Source: Porpolomopsis calyptriformis | Lineage: Eukaryota; Basidiomycota; Agaricomycetes; Agaricales; Hygrophoraceae | Assembly: GCA_951640195.1 (NCBI GenBank) | Contig: OX621166.1 | Location: 1,542,501-1,606,500, forward strand | Direction of reading: 5' to 3' | Length of the DNA stretch: 64,000 nucleotides | The notes under the pieces: generated by a model | What the model was told of the DNA's origin: nothing | Databases searched by the model: none | Seen by the model: only the letters and a program-made list of their open reading frames with translations | Shown here: positions 1 through 11,695 of the stretch, piece after piece | How the letters are laid out: every line of letters starts with the position of its first letter | Numbering within the stretch: the first letter of the stretch is position 1 | Position numbers and translations under genes: made by a program

Positions 1-226
1 TGAACGATTAAGGCCTGTTCAGTAACGCAGCAATGCCAGCTAAGCTGCTACACAGAGTTTACCGCCCTGGGGTTAAGGTTGAATATTACATAATTATCCA
101 CACATTCCAAAAATGGAAAAATAGGTAGCCACCAAATCCAACTCATTTTTTCACCCAATTTTGACCTCGCCATCCTCGCTTACATTCCCTTCGTCGTAGC
201 CCTACACATTTGTTCGAACAGCGGAC

Positions 227-2344
227 ATGGACGTTACAATGACCGCCCGCATAGTGCCCGGCGCCCCTCCGCCAGCACCACTCTCAAAATCGCAAAAAAA
301 GAAACGACAGACAAAGCGTAAACCGGCTGATTCATCCGTAGAATCATCGTTATTGATATTGCCAAATACCATTGATACCGAAAACGGCGTTGCTGCTGAA
401 AGGTCTTCAGCAGAACAGGAAGTAAAAGAGTTAGGAACACCGCGTCAACTCTCACAGGGTTTTCAGCTTGATCAAAAGGTGCAATCGGGGGACGAGGTTC
501 TCGTCAAGCCAAGTCCCATCGTGGAGCTTGTTCACAAGCGGTTGAAGGCTACAACCAAAAAAATTGTGAGTACCCATTTGAATTCTTCTACGCTCATGCT
601 GGGCATTCTCTACCTTGTTTATCTCCAACGTTGATATGATTTCTCAGGCCAGGATAACAAGCTATGCAGCAATGGATGTCGAAAAACTGAATGACGATCA
701 GAGGCGAACATTGAAGACACTTCCGGCTTTAGAAGCCGTGCAAAAAGAGTTAGCAGAAGTCAAAAAGGCAGTCGAGGTCTGTTGAATAACTCCTACTATC
801 CAAACCTTGTCCGTTGAATGCTCTACCAACTCTTCAGGTTCACGAAACAGAGCTTGCTCATGAACTTGCATCAAAACGTGCCGAAGCTCAGCTAGCTGAA
901 AAAGACAGGCTATCCAATGCTGTTTCCGAAACTGAGGTAGATGAGAGAGTCTCTCATTTTCAAACACCCCTCAATTTGCATTGACAGAGATCCAACGTCG
1001 CGAGCACTTCAGACCTCCTCAGCTTCCTTCGCCTGCACTCAGTCCTTGCCGCAGGTCATCCCGACGCATTAGCCCTCAACCTCGACGAGGTAGACAGCGC
1101 TGCTGTTTTTACCGCTGCCGATATCCTTGTTGGCGCTGATGGAGAAGACAAGCAAGCCTTCATCTATGGCTTTTTTTCTCGAGAAGGCGAGTTTCAAGAC
1201 ACTACCTGTTCGTTATCTTCCTTTATGTCTCCTGTGACATCGCTTAGCCAATGGATCCTTTTCCCTCTGTGTACGCAGACGCCCGCTTGGTAGAAATAAC
1301 GCATCAATACCTCAACCCGTCGGGAGCTGCCGTACCTGCCGAACAAGAAGAACCGGATGATCAAGACAACCCAGAGATGGCGGTATCATTGGTGTCCACT
1401 GTGTCCACTATTGGTGGTACCAGTGACCCCGATGCAAGGGTAACAGACCTTAAGTCCAAACAGAGCACTGGAAGCTTCCATTTCATGCAGGCCAGCGAGC
1501 TGGAACCGTCGTTCGGAGAAAGTAGTACGGAATGGGTGGAACAAGCTGATGATTTTCGGCAAGAATCGGATGAAGCTACGCAGGCTAGGTATGGAAAGGA
1601 TATGGTTGAAAACGGTCACCCATTTGTAGGAGAATCGGGTCTGGCGCCTGCGCTAGCAGAAGAAGAGGTAGGAGGTTTCCCATTCCCAAATCTCTTTCTA
1701 AACAGGATAATCGTTGTGGCGCAGGATTCGTTGGCCACTTCTGAAGGCGCCCTTGACTGGGCAGCTGACGATGAGAGTGGACTGCCACCCATAGATGGCC
1801 TCCATGCCAAATTTGGTACTCCCGAATCCGCAACACCCGCCCCGGCTACTCCTGTGGGCGAGCTAGCAGCCGAGGGTGAAGAGCAGCAGCAAAAGCCGGA
1901 CGTGAATGGCGCCAGCGCTAATGGCACATCTACCCCGCGCGAGGGTGAAGAAGGATTCACGCACGCTCGCGGTGGGAGGGGAGGAAGAGCAAGGGGAGAC
2001 CGAGGAGACCGAGGGTACATGCGTGGTGGGTTCAGAGGGGGGCGTGGTGATCATCGTGGGTTCCGTGGGTTCCGAGGTGGCGATAGAGGCGGTAAGCTGT
2101 TCATGTCCCCCTTTTCCTACTCAGAAGTTGGGCTGAAGTTGCATTTAGGATATCGTGGCAGGTCTGCGCCGATCGGTGAATGGCGGAGTAATGGGGACGG
2201 GCGAGTGCGTGGTGGTAGAGGCCGCGGAGGCGGCGAAAAGGGAGGTCTGTTTATGCTTTCTTTCTTCTCACTCCCACATCGTATCGCTGACCGTCGCGCA
2301 TGAGTATAGCTTTTAATGATGGCCGCGCTCCCCCACCAACCTGA
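227..2344 (+). CDS. Coiled-coil/RGG-box protein, possibly caprin-like
   Basis: Eight exons (227-565, 648-776, 838-936, 988-1207, 1279-1667, 1725-2091, 2149-2244, 2310-2344) join into an open frame of about 557 residues. The N-terminus is basic and low in complexity. It is followed by a helical, charged stretch with the pattern LNDDQRRTLKTLPALEAVQ and a globular part ending in ARLVEITHQYLNP. The C-terminus is an RGG/RG-rich tail, typical of RNA-binding proteins that enter ribonucleoprotein granules. The helical plus globular part recalls the caprin-1 dimerisation region, but that is from memory and uncertain. The intron at 2092 has two in-frame acceptors 24 bases apart. What is seen: coiled coil plus RGG tail. 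What is inferred: an mRNA-binding role in the cytoplasm. Confidence 0.72.
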
Positions 2345-2793
2345 AAAAACGTTAAGGTCGTTCTGTCAACTCTTTTCTTCCGCCACAGAACAAAGAGTGT
2401 CGAAACATTCTAGAATTAATCTTCATCCATCTTCGAACTCGACGTTCCTAGACTGTATGATCTCATCAAAAACATATACAGTATCTTGACAATCGCCACA
2501 CTTTGTATGGCTGAAATCACCCCACTCGACGGTGACTAGTCAGAACTGGCATGTCAAAGAATAATTAGTCTATCATGGCTGTATGGATTCTACTTCTGGC
2601 AGCCTCGATGAGCGAACAATTTCATTGTCCCAGTGGAAGCTTGCACGCAGTTCAGTGTGCTCTGTGGTTCATAAACACATCTCAAGTTACAAACTGCAAT
2701 GTCGATAGAGGTACCGCAACAACGCATGGTCATTAACAATCTATACAGTCTCGGTTGTGTCCAAGACAGCCCAAGCCGTTTTATTAGACATGA
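2345..2793. other. Intergenic between two convergent genes
   Basis: AT-rich stretch between the stop of the RGG protein and the stop of MON1. I see no supported frame, RNA gene or repeat. It should hold the two 3' untranslated regions. Confidence 0.6.
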
Positions 2794-4570
2794 TCAGAAT
2801 ACTGGTGCATCCTTCAGGAATAGTCGGGTTTCCTCCTTCTTCACCCAGCGTGCTACTGCATTCGCTGCGCCGACCACAGCACTCTTCGGTAGACGAGGGG
2901 ACAGGGCGACGTACAATTCGAATGGTTGTGTGATCTACAAGTTCGAAGGGTCAAATTCTGCTCAGCAGCGAAGGCGAATGAAAGTACCCAGCCCATGACG
3001 CTCTCCTTGTCGGTGCGAATATACTGCAACTTGAGCATTCCTTCTTGTCCGGACTTGCGGTGAATCGCATCATGAAGGATCTGATACAGCGTAGTCACTC
3101 TACATTCGGAAGTCAAGAAAAGAACGCTCAAATGGGAAAAAAATTTGACCTACCGTCTTCGTTCGTTGATATCGTCGTACGGATCTTCAAAAAGCGGGAT
3201 AGTTACCTGTACTTGAGCACGGGACTTGTAAATAAAGTGTCGTAGGCCCGGTATGCCCAACTCGGACACCGTATACTCAGTCAAACCCGCTCGACAGGCA
3301 TTCGTAATGGCGTCCAGGGTGCCGTCGCCCTCCAACCTCTGGCCATTTAAGAATCAGGACCAAAGGAGAACATACAGGTATTTCGGCGCACCTGGGTAAC
3401 CAAGTCACACCACCCGCGGATAGACTCGAATTCGCCGCCGCCACTGATGCAAACCAATGCGATACCTGGGTCCAAATGTTGCCCGCCAGGAGAAACAGCA
3501 TCGACCGAGCTGAGGTTATCTGGTACTTTCCCCTTCCTTCCACTATCGTCGTCGCGGTCTTCGTTATGCTTTTCGTCACCCCGTCGCAAAAACGATATAT
3601 ATGCATTGACAAAACCAGTCGGGTTGAATTTGGGCAGGCAGACGGGTATCCAAGAAACGGAAGCAGGAGAATTTAGAATAGATGGTGCATGGATGGTATT
3701 CAAGAGTATGTGAATATCTGGGCAGAGGCAAAAGCTTTAGAGGCGAGACGAGACAGGGGAATCTGCTTACCCGCGGGGTGTATGGAGTGCTTGCGAGGTC
3801 GGATGAGCGTGACCACGCGACCGCGGGCGACAAGCATAACATAGAGAATGTCCTTTGGCATTGTGTCAGGTAGATGAGCGGGGGAAGTGGCCTTTACTCA
3901 CTTTCATCTTTGATGCTGGAACAAGAGCGTCGGCCGCTTGTTTTCGCACGTTTGTATCCAGCTTGAGAGTGTGTAAGGAGGAAGTGCTTAAAGCCAAATC
4001 ACACTCCAACCGGATTAATAAGGATTTAAGAAACGTTTCGGCACCTGCAAACACATTTGCTTGAAGCGCAACACAACTAGGGCAGAGACGTACCGTCGAG
4101 AAGCCGTCCTAGATTAAAATTTGTATGGCGCTCGAATATTCGTCGTAGCTGTGAGGATGTGAGGATGCTTAGGATTTGTAGATGCAAATATTCTAAATGG
4201 GAACGTGTCTTTCTTCAAGAATATCGATCAATGCGATTTGAAGAGCAAAGCAGGCTCACAACAGACTCAGGTTCCCCCCAGGAAGAGACGCAGACGAAAT
4301 ACAATGGGGAGCGAATTAGGAAGGTTATCCGAGTGTTTCCGGCATTTATGGAACGAAGCTTGTCATCGTCGTCAAGGAAGACGGATATGAGAGCCTGCAT
4401 GACACCAATAGCAGAGGCATCTTCACTGTTGGAGTGGCTGAATATAGGATGAACCTGGGCGCAAACAGAAACACGAAAAGCTAAGGATACCTAGTAAATA
4501 CAGGCTTCCCTGCGTCTGTCAAGACGAAATACTGGCGAGGCGGAAATCGGGTGTCTTCACATTGGAGCAT
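2794..4570 (-). CDS. MON1: Vacuolar fusion protein Mon1
   Basis: Mon1 with Ccz1 forms the exchange factor that loads Rab7/Ypt7 on late endosomes and autophagosomes. The spliced frame shows the family's conserved blocks in order: FVLTDAGKP, INAGNTRITFLIRSPLYFV, SWGEPESV joined to RSHLEYLHLQIL, LRRIFERHTNFNLGRLL, ALVPASKMK, ARGRVVTLIRPRKHSIHP, WIPVCLPKFNPTGFVNAYIS, and at the end WITQPFELYVALSPRLPKSA and WVKKEETRLFLKDAPVF followed by the stop. These make up the longin-type domains. The last exon needs an intron from GTACTT to CTTGTAG after MGW. The first usable ATG (4570) leaves almost no residues before the first conserved block, whereas Mon1 usually has a long disordered N-terminus. Either it is lost here or an upstream exon was missed. 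Confidence 0.93.
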
Positions 4571-4613
4571 TCTACGGTCGAGGGCAATGAAGGGGTGACC
4601 TAAAAAGGAAATA

Positions 4614-4621
4614 TCACGTGA
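4614..4621. promoter_or_regulatory. TCACGTGA palindrome (Cbf1-type E-box)
   Basis: A perfect 8-base palindrome lies in the divergent promoter, 43 bases above the MON1 ATG and about 150 bases above the carrier ATG. In yeast TCACGTGA is the Cbf1/Met4 site of sulfur-assimilation genes. The carrier on the right resembles the APS/PAPS transporter, so the link is attractive but inferred. Confidence 0.4.
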
Positions 4622-4769
4622 GTTAAAGGCCGTGCCTTAAAACTGGCAGAACAAAACCTGCGACGGGCCAGCGCCAGCACTTTGCTGATTGAATTTCCCT
4701 TTTTTCTTTCTTTTTCTCTCCTTTTCTCTTTTGATTCCATGTTCTAGAGGCTTCACATCTGTCGGAATC

Positions 4770-6199
4770 ATGACTGTCACGACTCCATCATCCTCAGCGA
4801 CAGCCCAGGAAACTCCTACAAACGCGCCCGCCACCATCACCCACACCGACAGCAATGGCAGCAGCAATGGCCATGCTAGTCACGGCAACCACAATGGCAA
4901 GAGGAACAGGCTATTTATTCTCAGTCCCGAAGTGTCTTCATACTTTATCGCGGGAGGGGTGGCTGGCGCTGCTTCGCGCACAGTTGTCAGTCCCTTGGAA
5001 CGGCTGAAGATTATCAAGTATGTGCATAGGATTCACATCGTTTTTTCTTGCTTTCGCTGACGACGATCGGCTCCCGTCTGTTAGGCAAGTTCAACCACGC
5101 TCATCCGATCAACAGTACAAAGGCGTTTGGCAGAGTCTCGCGCGCATCTGGCGTGAAGAAGGGTTTAAAGGGTACATGCGTGGCAATGGTATAAATTGTC
5201 TTAGGATTGTGCCTTACAGCGCAGTGCAGTTCACCACGTACGAACAGCTCAAGAAGGTAGCCTTTTTTTTTCTTCTCATCTTCAATTCATGTTGATTATG
5301 GTCTGGCAGTGGTTCACAAGATATGGATCAGCGGAACTCGATACCCCGAAACGATTGGCCAGCGGTGCGCTGGCTGGTGTCACCTCTGTCTGTTCGTTTC
5401 GTTTGTCCATAATCCACCTCGATTGTGATCGCTGATGAATTCTTTACCCAGGTTCGACATACCCATTAGATCTTGTCCGCTCTCGTCTTTCGATCGCGAC
5501 GGCATCTCTACCAGTCGCGCCACAACTGAAGACTCAACCTATTGCATCTGCCGCGGTGACACTCTCTTCGGCTTTTCACTCTACTGCCGCGACCTCGGGA
5601 GGAGGGGTTGCTCAGCCACCGCGGTACACGGCGGCAGAGCTAACGGTGTGGGGAATGACACTTAAAGTTCTCCGTGAAGAAGGCGGCATCAGAGCATTGT
5701 ACCGTGGGTTGACGACGACCGCTGCTGGTGTTGCGCCATATGTTGGTATCAACTTTGCTACTTATGAGTTTTTAAGAGGGATCATCACGCCCCCCGGGAA
5801 AAGTACTGTACCAAGGAAGCTTACTTGTGGCGCTCTAGCGGGTGAGTTGGGTCACACTTTTCTTTTCCTTTCGTCCTGTTCTGACGAGGTTTTAGGCTCG
5901 ATTTCTCAGACTCTGACGTATCCGTTCGATGTACTTCGGCGGAAGATGCAGGTGGCTGGAATGAAAGTCGGAGTAGCGGAACAAAAGTACAGCGGCGCGA
6001 TCGATGCCCTGACGACGATCCTTCGCACTGAAGGGTTTCATGGGTTGTATCGTGGTCTGTGGCCGAACTTGCGTGCGTGTCTTCAGGAGATCAAATGGTA
6101 TTTGTCTGACATTCGTATGTAGTCAAGGTCGCACCCTCGATTGCCACCAGCTTTTTCACATACGAAATGGTGAAGGAGTTTTTAATCACACCATCATGA
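4770..6199 (+). CDS. Mitochondrial carrier, APS/PAPS-carrier like
   Basis: SLC25 family inner-membrane carrier with three repeats. Seen in the spliced frame: FIAGGVAGAASRTVVSPLERLKII (first PxD/ExxK signature, here PLERLK), GVWQSLARIWREEGFKGYMRGN, then STYPLDLVRSRL (second signature), GLTTTAAGVAPYVGINFATY, and TLTYPFDVLRRKMQ (third signature), ending KVAPSIATSFFTYEMVKEFL. The first repeat with GNGINCLRIVPYSAVQF is closest to yeast YPR011C, which exchanges adenosine phosphosulfates; CoA carriers of the SLC25A16/42 group are an alternative. About 60 non-conserved residues precede the first repeat, and the loop between the first and second repeats is enlarged by an Ala/Ser/Thr-rich insertion. 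The last intron ends at 6121, and the final exon gives the stop at 6197-6199. Confidence 0.9.
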
Positions 6200-6803
6200 A
6201 GGCGACGTGCCACCGGCGCCCAAAATACAGACCGAATTCATATCGTTTTTTTTTCGTCTCGTTGTGCCACCACCATCACCACCACCCTCATCCTCATCAC
6301 TACCACAGACACACACGGACATACAGCGCTCTATTAGGGCATCCAATGGTTTTGTTCGTTATAGACAAGCGTTTGAGCTTTTTTATGAAATTTTTTTTTT
6401 TTTTCCAATCAACACCAACTGGTCCGAACCGATTCCTAACCTGATTGATTGCATCAAAAAACAAATCCGAATGTGGTCGCCATTCCAATCAACCTTGTCG
6501 TCCCTTTCGCCCCTACTTCCACCTCAACCGCTCTGATCACCCTTGAATCTGTGCACCGCAGTGCGGTTTCAACCACTAACAAAGGGGGGAAGCAGATGAA
6601 ACACCCGTAAAAATCAGCTCATTTCATGTCCTCGTGTGTCTTCACTCTGCCATCTCATCACTTTCATTCTACCCCTCGCTCACCCCCTCTTAGAACGCCC
6701 TAATCATCATCGTTCGCTTTCAAGCCGGATTTACATAAGAATTAAAAAATTAAACAAAAAAAAACCAAGCGAATAACAAACAAACGCGCCATTTACTGTC
6801 AAA
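6200..6803. other. Intergenic, 5' region of the RhoGAP gene
   Basis: Holds a CAC/CAT-rich stretch (about 6267-6312), a run of 14 T (6391-6404), and an A-rich leader with little G just before the RhoGAP ATG. The A-rich leader is a common basidiomycete 5' untranslated pattern. No gene is seen. Confidence 0.55.
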
Positions 6804-9800
6804 ATGTCAGCATCATCAGCCGTGCAACGTGAAGCCCAGGCTTTTGCCGGCTTTCAGGACAGATCGCACCACCAACACCACCAGCACAATCAGTACCAGC
6901 TCGGCCAGCCAACATCACCCTCGTTCCCTTCACCCGCAGCTCCGTCCATGCTTTCTGCCGCGCAGGCTTCAACAGACTCAAGTTTCTCTTCTGGCATCAC
7001 CGCCTTGTCATCGGATCATTCCAACTCGGCCAATCTAACCCTCATCAAGAAACGTCCCCGTCCCCTTCCCCTTTCCGTTGATCCCGCTCCTCGCTCGTCC
7101 TCGTTGGCCGCTGTCCCAATGGGCCAGAACATCAGTCGCCCTGAACAACAACAATCCCAGCAGCAACGACCGCCACAGCCACAGCAGCAAGCGCTCCCTT
7201 CAAATTCAACGTCGACTCCGCCTCCCTCTTCGTCGTCCCAACCCAAAGCGAGTGCGACGGCCTCGACTGGCTTTAAACTGAGACGCGCTTTCGCCGCTCG
7301 CAAGGGGAAGCCGGACGATAGCAAGTGGGCTCGACAGGATAAAAAATTTGGCACCGTTACCGGACCAACTCCTACGGCCACAAATGGTCAACCGCAAGCG
7401 TTGACGTCTGGGAGGAACCCTCTCCACCCCAAGCACATCATCCCCTCACCTTTAAACGTTTTCGCTGGCAAAAAAAGCAGCAATAATAACTCACCGCCAC
7501 CACTACCCCCCAAACCACCAGTATTGCAGGTATCAAAAAAGTTTTCTCCTCCACCTGGTCCTCAAGTTCCGGCCAACGCTGCTGCAGTTCGCTATCATCA
7601 ACGAGGCTCGATTAGCCCCCTTTCCCCCAATATATCCTCGGCCATGGTGTTCACGCGGAAGAACGAGGAGCGAGAACGAGAGCCCGCTTCAGCGATAATA
7701 TTGGCGCCGAATCTGGAGAGCGAAAGTGAGAGCGAGACTGAGAGCGAGAGGGAAAGTGTTGCCCAGCCTCGGTCGTCGTCATCGTCACCAGATTTTGACC
7801 CCAACCTAGATCATTTCAAGCAAGACTGGAGGAAGAGCGATGCCACGGTCACTACTGCCAGACCCAGTAACGCTCCTGTCTTGACTTCTGGCTATCAATC
7901 TCACCATTGGAACTCAAGACCAGTGTCAATAACTGAGTCATTGCACTCGACGCACACTATTGTACCCGTTTCCGCAACTACCCTTGGAGAAAACGACGAG
8001 CTGAAGTCGGAAGAAATGGTTGGTTCGACTGATTCACACCCACACGAATATGCAGTTATAGTCGGAAATCCTAATCGTCATCAGCATACTCATAATCTTA
8101 ATCGTGTCTCCTCACCCCAATCCCCCTCCAACAAATATGCCCATCTTCGGCCTTCGGAAGAAAGGACATCATCAAATCCGTCAATATTGTCCCACGCCGC
8201 CAGTCCTCCGATACTAATTTCTTCCCCCACCTCAAGAGAGACGCCAACACTGAACAAGGCTGCGGCAAACGGGATAATCGTCACTCCTTCAAATCCAAGC
8301 ACCCATAACAACACCCAGCCTTCGGGAGTCGGGATGAACATTCGTGAACGCTTCGTTGCTTGGACCGCTGCCGCTGCCGCCCATGTGGCTTCTTCTCCTG
8401 CGCCATCCCAAGGTGGTTATCATTCATCATCATCATCACCACCACCACCACCGCACGCACAAATACAACCACCCCCCATTTACCAAATGTATAGTCGATC
8501 CTCAAAGTCCTCAAATCAAATCTCTCCACCTTCGACCCGCCCGCCTGCTATCAGCCTCACAGGTAGCTTCGCACCCGCTGGATTGGCGAAACGTGCGGTT
8601 GAGAAAATGGGACGTGCCTGGGGTGGGTTTAGTTCCAGTTCGAGTAGCTCTGGCTACTCGTCCTCATCGTCCTCGGTTTCTCCTCCCTCATCGTACTCGG
8701 GTGCATCGACGCCTGATCATCACCTCCATCAGACACATCATGTGCTTGGTAATGTTACAGGGTCAAGTGCGGCTACAGAGACCAAATCGGCGGTTGTCCC
8801 ACAGGTTGATGGGAAGGGGTTTAATTCGAAAGCTCAACCACCACCACCACCACGGAGAACGAAGAATGGGCCATCCGGGGCATGGAGTATTGCGTCGTCT
8901 GCGGTGACGTCCTCGTCAGTGGAAAGTGATCTAGGTGTCGGTGGGCAGCAACGGCAGCATCAACCACAATTTTCTATGTCATCGATGTCTTCAATATCAA
9001 CAATGGCTGAGACGACCGGCCCATATTTGGGCCAGCAGCTACGCGGACCGAGCATGGCTGGGGGCATGGTGTTTGGACGGGATTTGCAGATGTGTACAAG
9101 AGAAACAGCAATTAAGAGGCATGGTGGCATTGAAAGGATGGGGGGAAAGGAGGTGTCACTGGAGAGGCGAATGATACCCGCGGTTGTGGTGCGATGTGCA
9201 CAGCATTTGTTACATTGGGGGGTGCAGGAGGAAGGGTTGTTTCGGTCCGTTGTGCTTTTCTGATCTTCCCCCTGGGTAAATATGAGAAAACTGAGTCCAC
9301 TTAATCTTTCAGGGTTAGTGGTCGGCCGTACCACGTATCGAAACTGCGCAGTGAATTTGATACTGGTGAGTAGAAAGATAATAAGGCGATGTTATCTGAA
9401 ACTTTATAGGGGCTGATTACGATATATCGGAATGCACGCCCGGTGATCTGGATCCTCATGCGGTGGCTTCCGTTTTCAAGGCATATCTTCGTGAATGTGA
9501 GTTCTACAAGTTGTAGAACACGCTGCATTGCTTGACCAATGATTTAATTGATAGTGCCTGAGCCTATCTTAACACGTGCCCTAATCCCGTACTTTGAAGC
9601 TGCCATATCCGCCGAGAACCAGGCGATAGAGCTTGCTCAATCAATATCCTCCACTCCTGCTACATCTCGGGTCCCTAAAGGTCCATCACTGCCTTCCAAT
9701 GTGCGAAACGGGACCCCGATGTTGCGCAAGCCACCATCTCTGTCGACACTGGCAATGCCGAACTTCACAAGCATGAAGCCGCCGTCCAAGCCGCTCCTAA

Positions 9801-11314
9801 AGGCGTTTCAAGCACTCATTGCGCAACTACCACAGGAGAACCGCGACTTGATTCACACGGTGGTGGAACTAATCCAGGCCACGGCAAGGGAGAGCAAGAA
9901 GACGAAGATGCCGTTGAGTAATTTGCTTTTGGTGTTTTGCCCGAGTTTGAACATGAACCCGCCATTATTGCGCGTGTTGTGTGAGGGAGAGGATATTTGG
10001 GGTGATGTAGATGCGGCCCCGCGTGTTGAAGCGACAGCAGCGGGGAAGGGTGCTGTCGGCGAAGGCATGGGTTTGCTCCCCCCTTCGGCGGATGTCGTAC
10101 ACGAGAGCCAGGTGTTCAATGTCGTGGCGGCGAAGCTTGCCAAGGACTCTGTTGATGATGTCAGTGTTCGCAACCCAGCAGATCTAGAAGCTGCCCGAGC
10201 GCTGGAGGAAAAACCCTCAGAGCATGATCTGGTGTGGACCGATATGGAGGACAAGAGCTGCGCTAAAGGTTCGCCGTCAGCTGCATCTGCCACAAGGGCG
10301 GCGGAATCTGGGATGAACTATGAACAAGTATCGCCTGAGACTGCATCGACCCATTCGGTTCCTTCGAAAAGGTCCACACCTACTATCGGCGACGACCACC
10401 ATCCGGACGGTCTTCCCCCGCTCTCAACATCGACTGAATCAGTAGTCACACCGTCGACCTTATCTTACGAGCCTTCGATTTCTAGTGTCGTGATTCCGGA
10501 GGATTCATGTACAAAACCGACAACTTCCAGTGTCGCTCTACATTTACCCCTACCGGTGATCGCAGAACCACCGGTGCTCGAAATACCGCACTCTCTTCGG
10601 ATCGGTGTGGCGATCAACAACCCGGTCCGCACGACACCCAGCCTCCCGATCACACCCGTCGACCAACGGCGATCGATCCCCCATCTCTCACTTCCGAGTC
10701 GCGAGAGCCAGTCGGCGAGTGAGCCGGCATCGCCGAACGCACTAACTCGGGTGTGGTCACGAGGAAGGTTGAAGGCATCTTTACAGCTTCGGCATGCGAA
10801 ACCGACGATATCATACCCGTCCGCTACGTCACTGGTCTCGTTTTCGCCGCACACACCACATGCACCGCCCCAGCCGAGGCCAGCATCGGACTCTTCAGTG
10901 TCGACACCTACTTCGGCGTTTACGGCACAGTCGAGCACGTCGCAATTGCCGCCTTTGCTTGACACGCGGATTGACGATTCGTCGATTCGGCTTGGTATGG
11001 GCATTGACGATGATGGGTATGGTGATAAGGGTCGAAAAAATGACATTGTTCCGCATCCGCAGCCGCAACCAGCCGGTTCCTTGGCGATCTCATCCCCATC
11101 TTATACCCCGCTCGCTGATTTCTTCTCGACTCCTGCGGGTTCTACATCTGATTTCACAACCACGAGGACGGCGGGCTCGACCGTCTCGCAGAACCGTCTG
11201 GGCGCGTTGCCGCATCTGGGCCGTGAGGAGGAAAAGGAGGATTGGACGAGAAGCGTGCTTTTAGCAGCTGATTTAAACGCGGATATGCTCCTGCGGTATG
11301 ATGGAAAGGATTGA
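6804..11314 (+). CDS. Large RhoGAP-domain protein
   Basis: Four exons (6804-9244, 9313-9365, 9410-9496, 9555-11314) give about 1445 residues. The first 730 residues are disordered and rich in Ser, Pro, Gln and His, with a basic patch near KLRRAFAARKGK. The GTPase-activating domain follows, split by three introns: FGRDLQMCTRE, IPAVVVRCAQHLLHWG, EEGLFRVSGRPYHVSKLR (Arg finger in GLFRVSG), FDTGADYDIS, DPHAVASVFKAYLRELPEPI, then MPLSNLLLVFCPSLNM. Between ELPEPI and the last block lies a Pro-rich insertion. The C-terminal half is again disordered and Ser/Thr/Pro-rich. It should switch off a Rho, Rac or Cdc42 GTPase at the cortex; the target cannot be read from sequence. The A-rich leader before 6804 supports this start. 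Confidence 0.93.
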
Positions 11315-11695
11315 ATTGATTACGATTTACGAATGCTGTTTTCTAACTTATTATTCCTCGCTGTTTTTCAAGTATCATACAAATGCGATTTTTGAGGATA
11401 TGAATTTGCCCCTGGTTGTCACTTCCAGAAACGGGATGATCTGATTGCCGCGCCCAAAGCCATCGACTTTCACTTTTTACTTTTTATTTCTCTTTTTTGC
11501 TCGCAATTATCCTTTCGTTTTTGACGTCCTTTCCCCCCCAATCACTGGCTGAAACCGGCATGCAAAGGGTTTGGTCAACTTATCTTGATACCACCACCTA
11601 CCGTCGACCACGGTCAAGAGCACCCGGCCCTGAAAAGGTGAGGTAAAACCCGTTGGCTGTGTGGGAAGCAGACGCTCATCCACTCCTTTCCCAAG
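11315..11695. other. Intergenic, promoter of the tetraspanin
   Basis: Pyrimidine-rich in the right half (CTTTTTACTTTTTATTTCTC near 11470), as in many fungal core promoters. No frame or RNA is supported. Confidence 0.5.

Noticed and set aside
4637..4867. Minus-strand frame as the missing N-terminus of Mon1
   Set aside because: It overlaps the carrier's coding start in antisense, has no Mon1 likeness and no donor leading to the 4570 exon.
7016..7381. Antisense frame opposite the RhoGAP N-terminus
   Set aside because: Mirror of a low-complexity region; no conserved motif.
8344..8907. His-rich 187-residue frame inside the RhoGAP gene
   Set aside because: A shifted reading of Ser/Pro/His repeats in the disordered part of the real frame.
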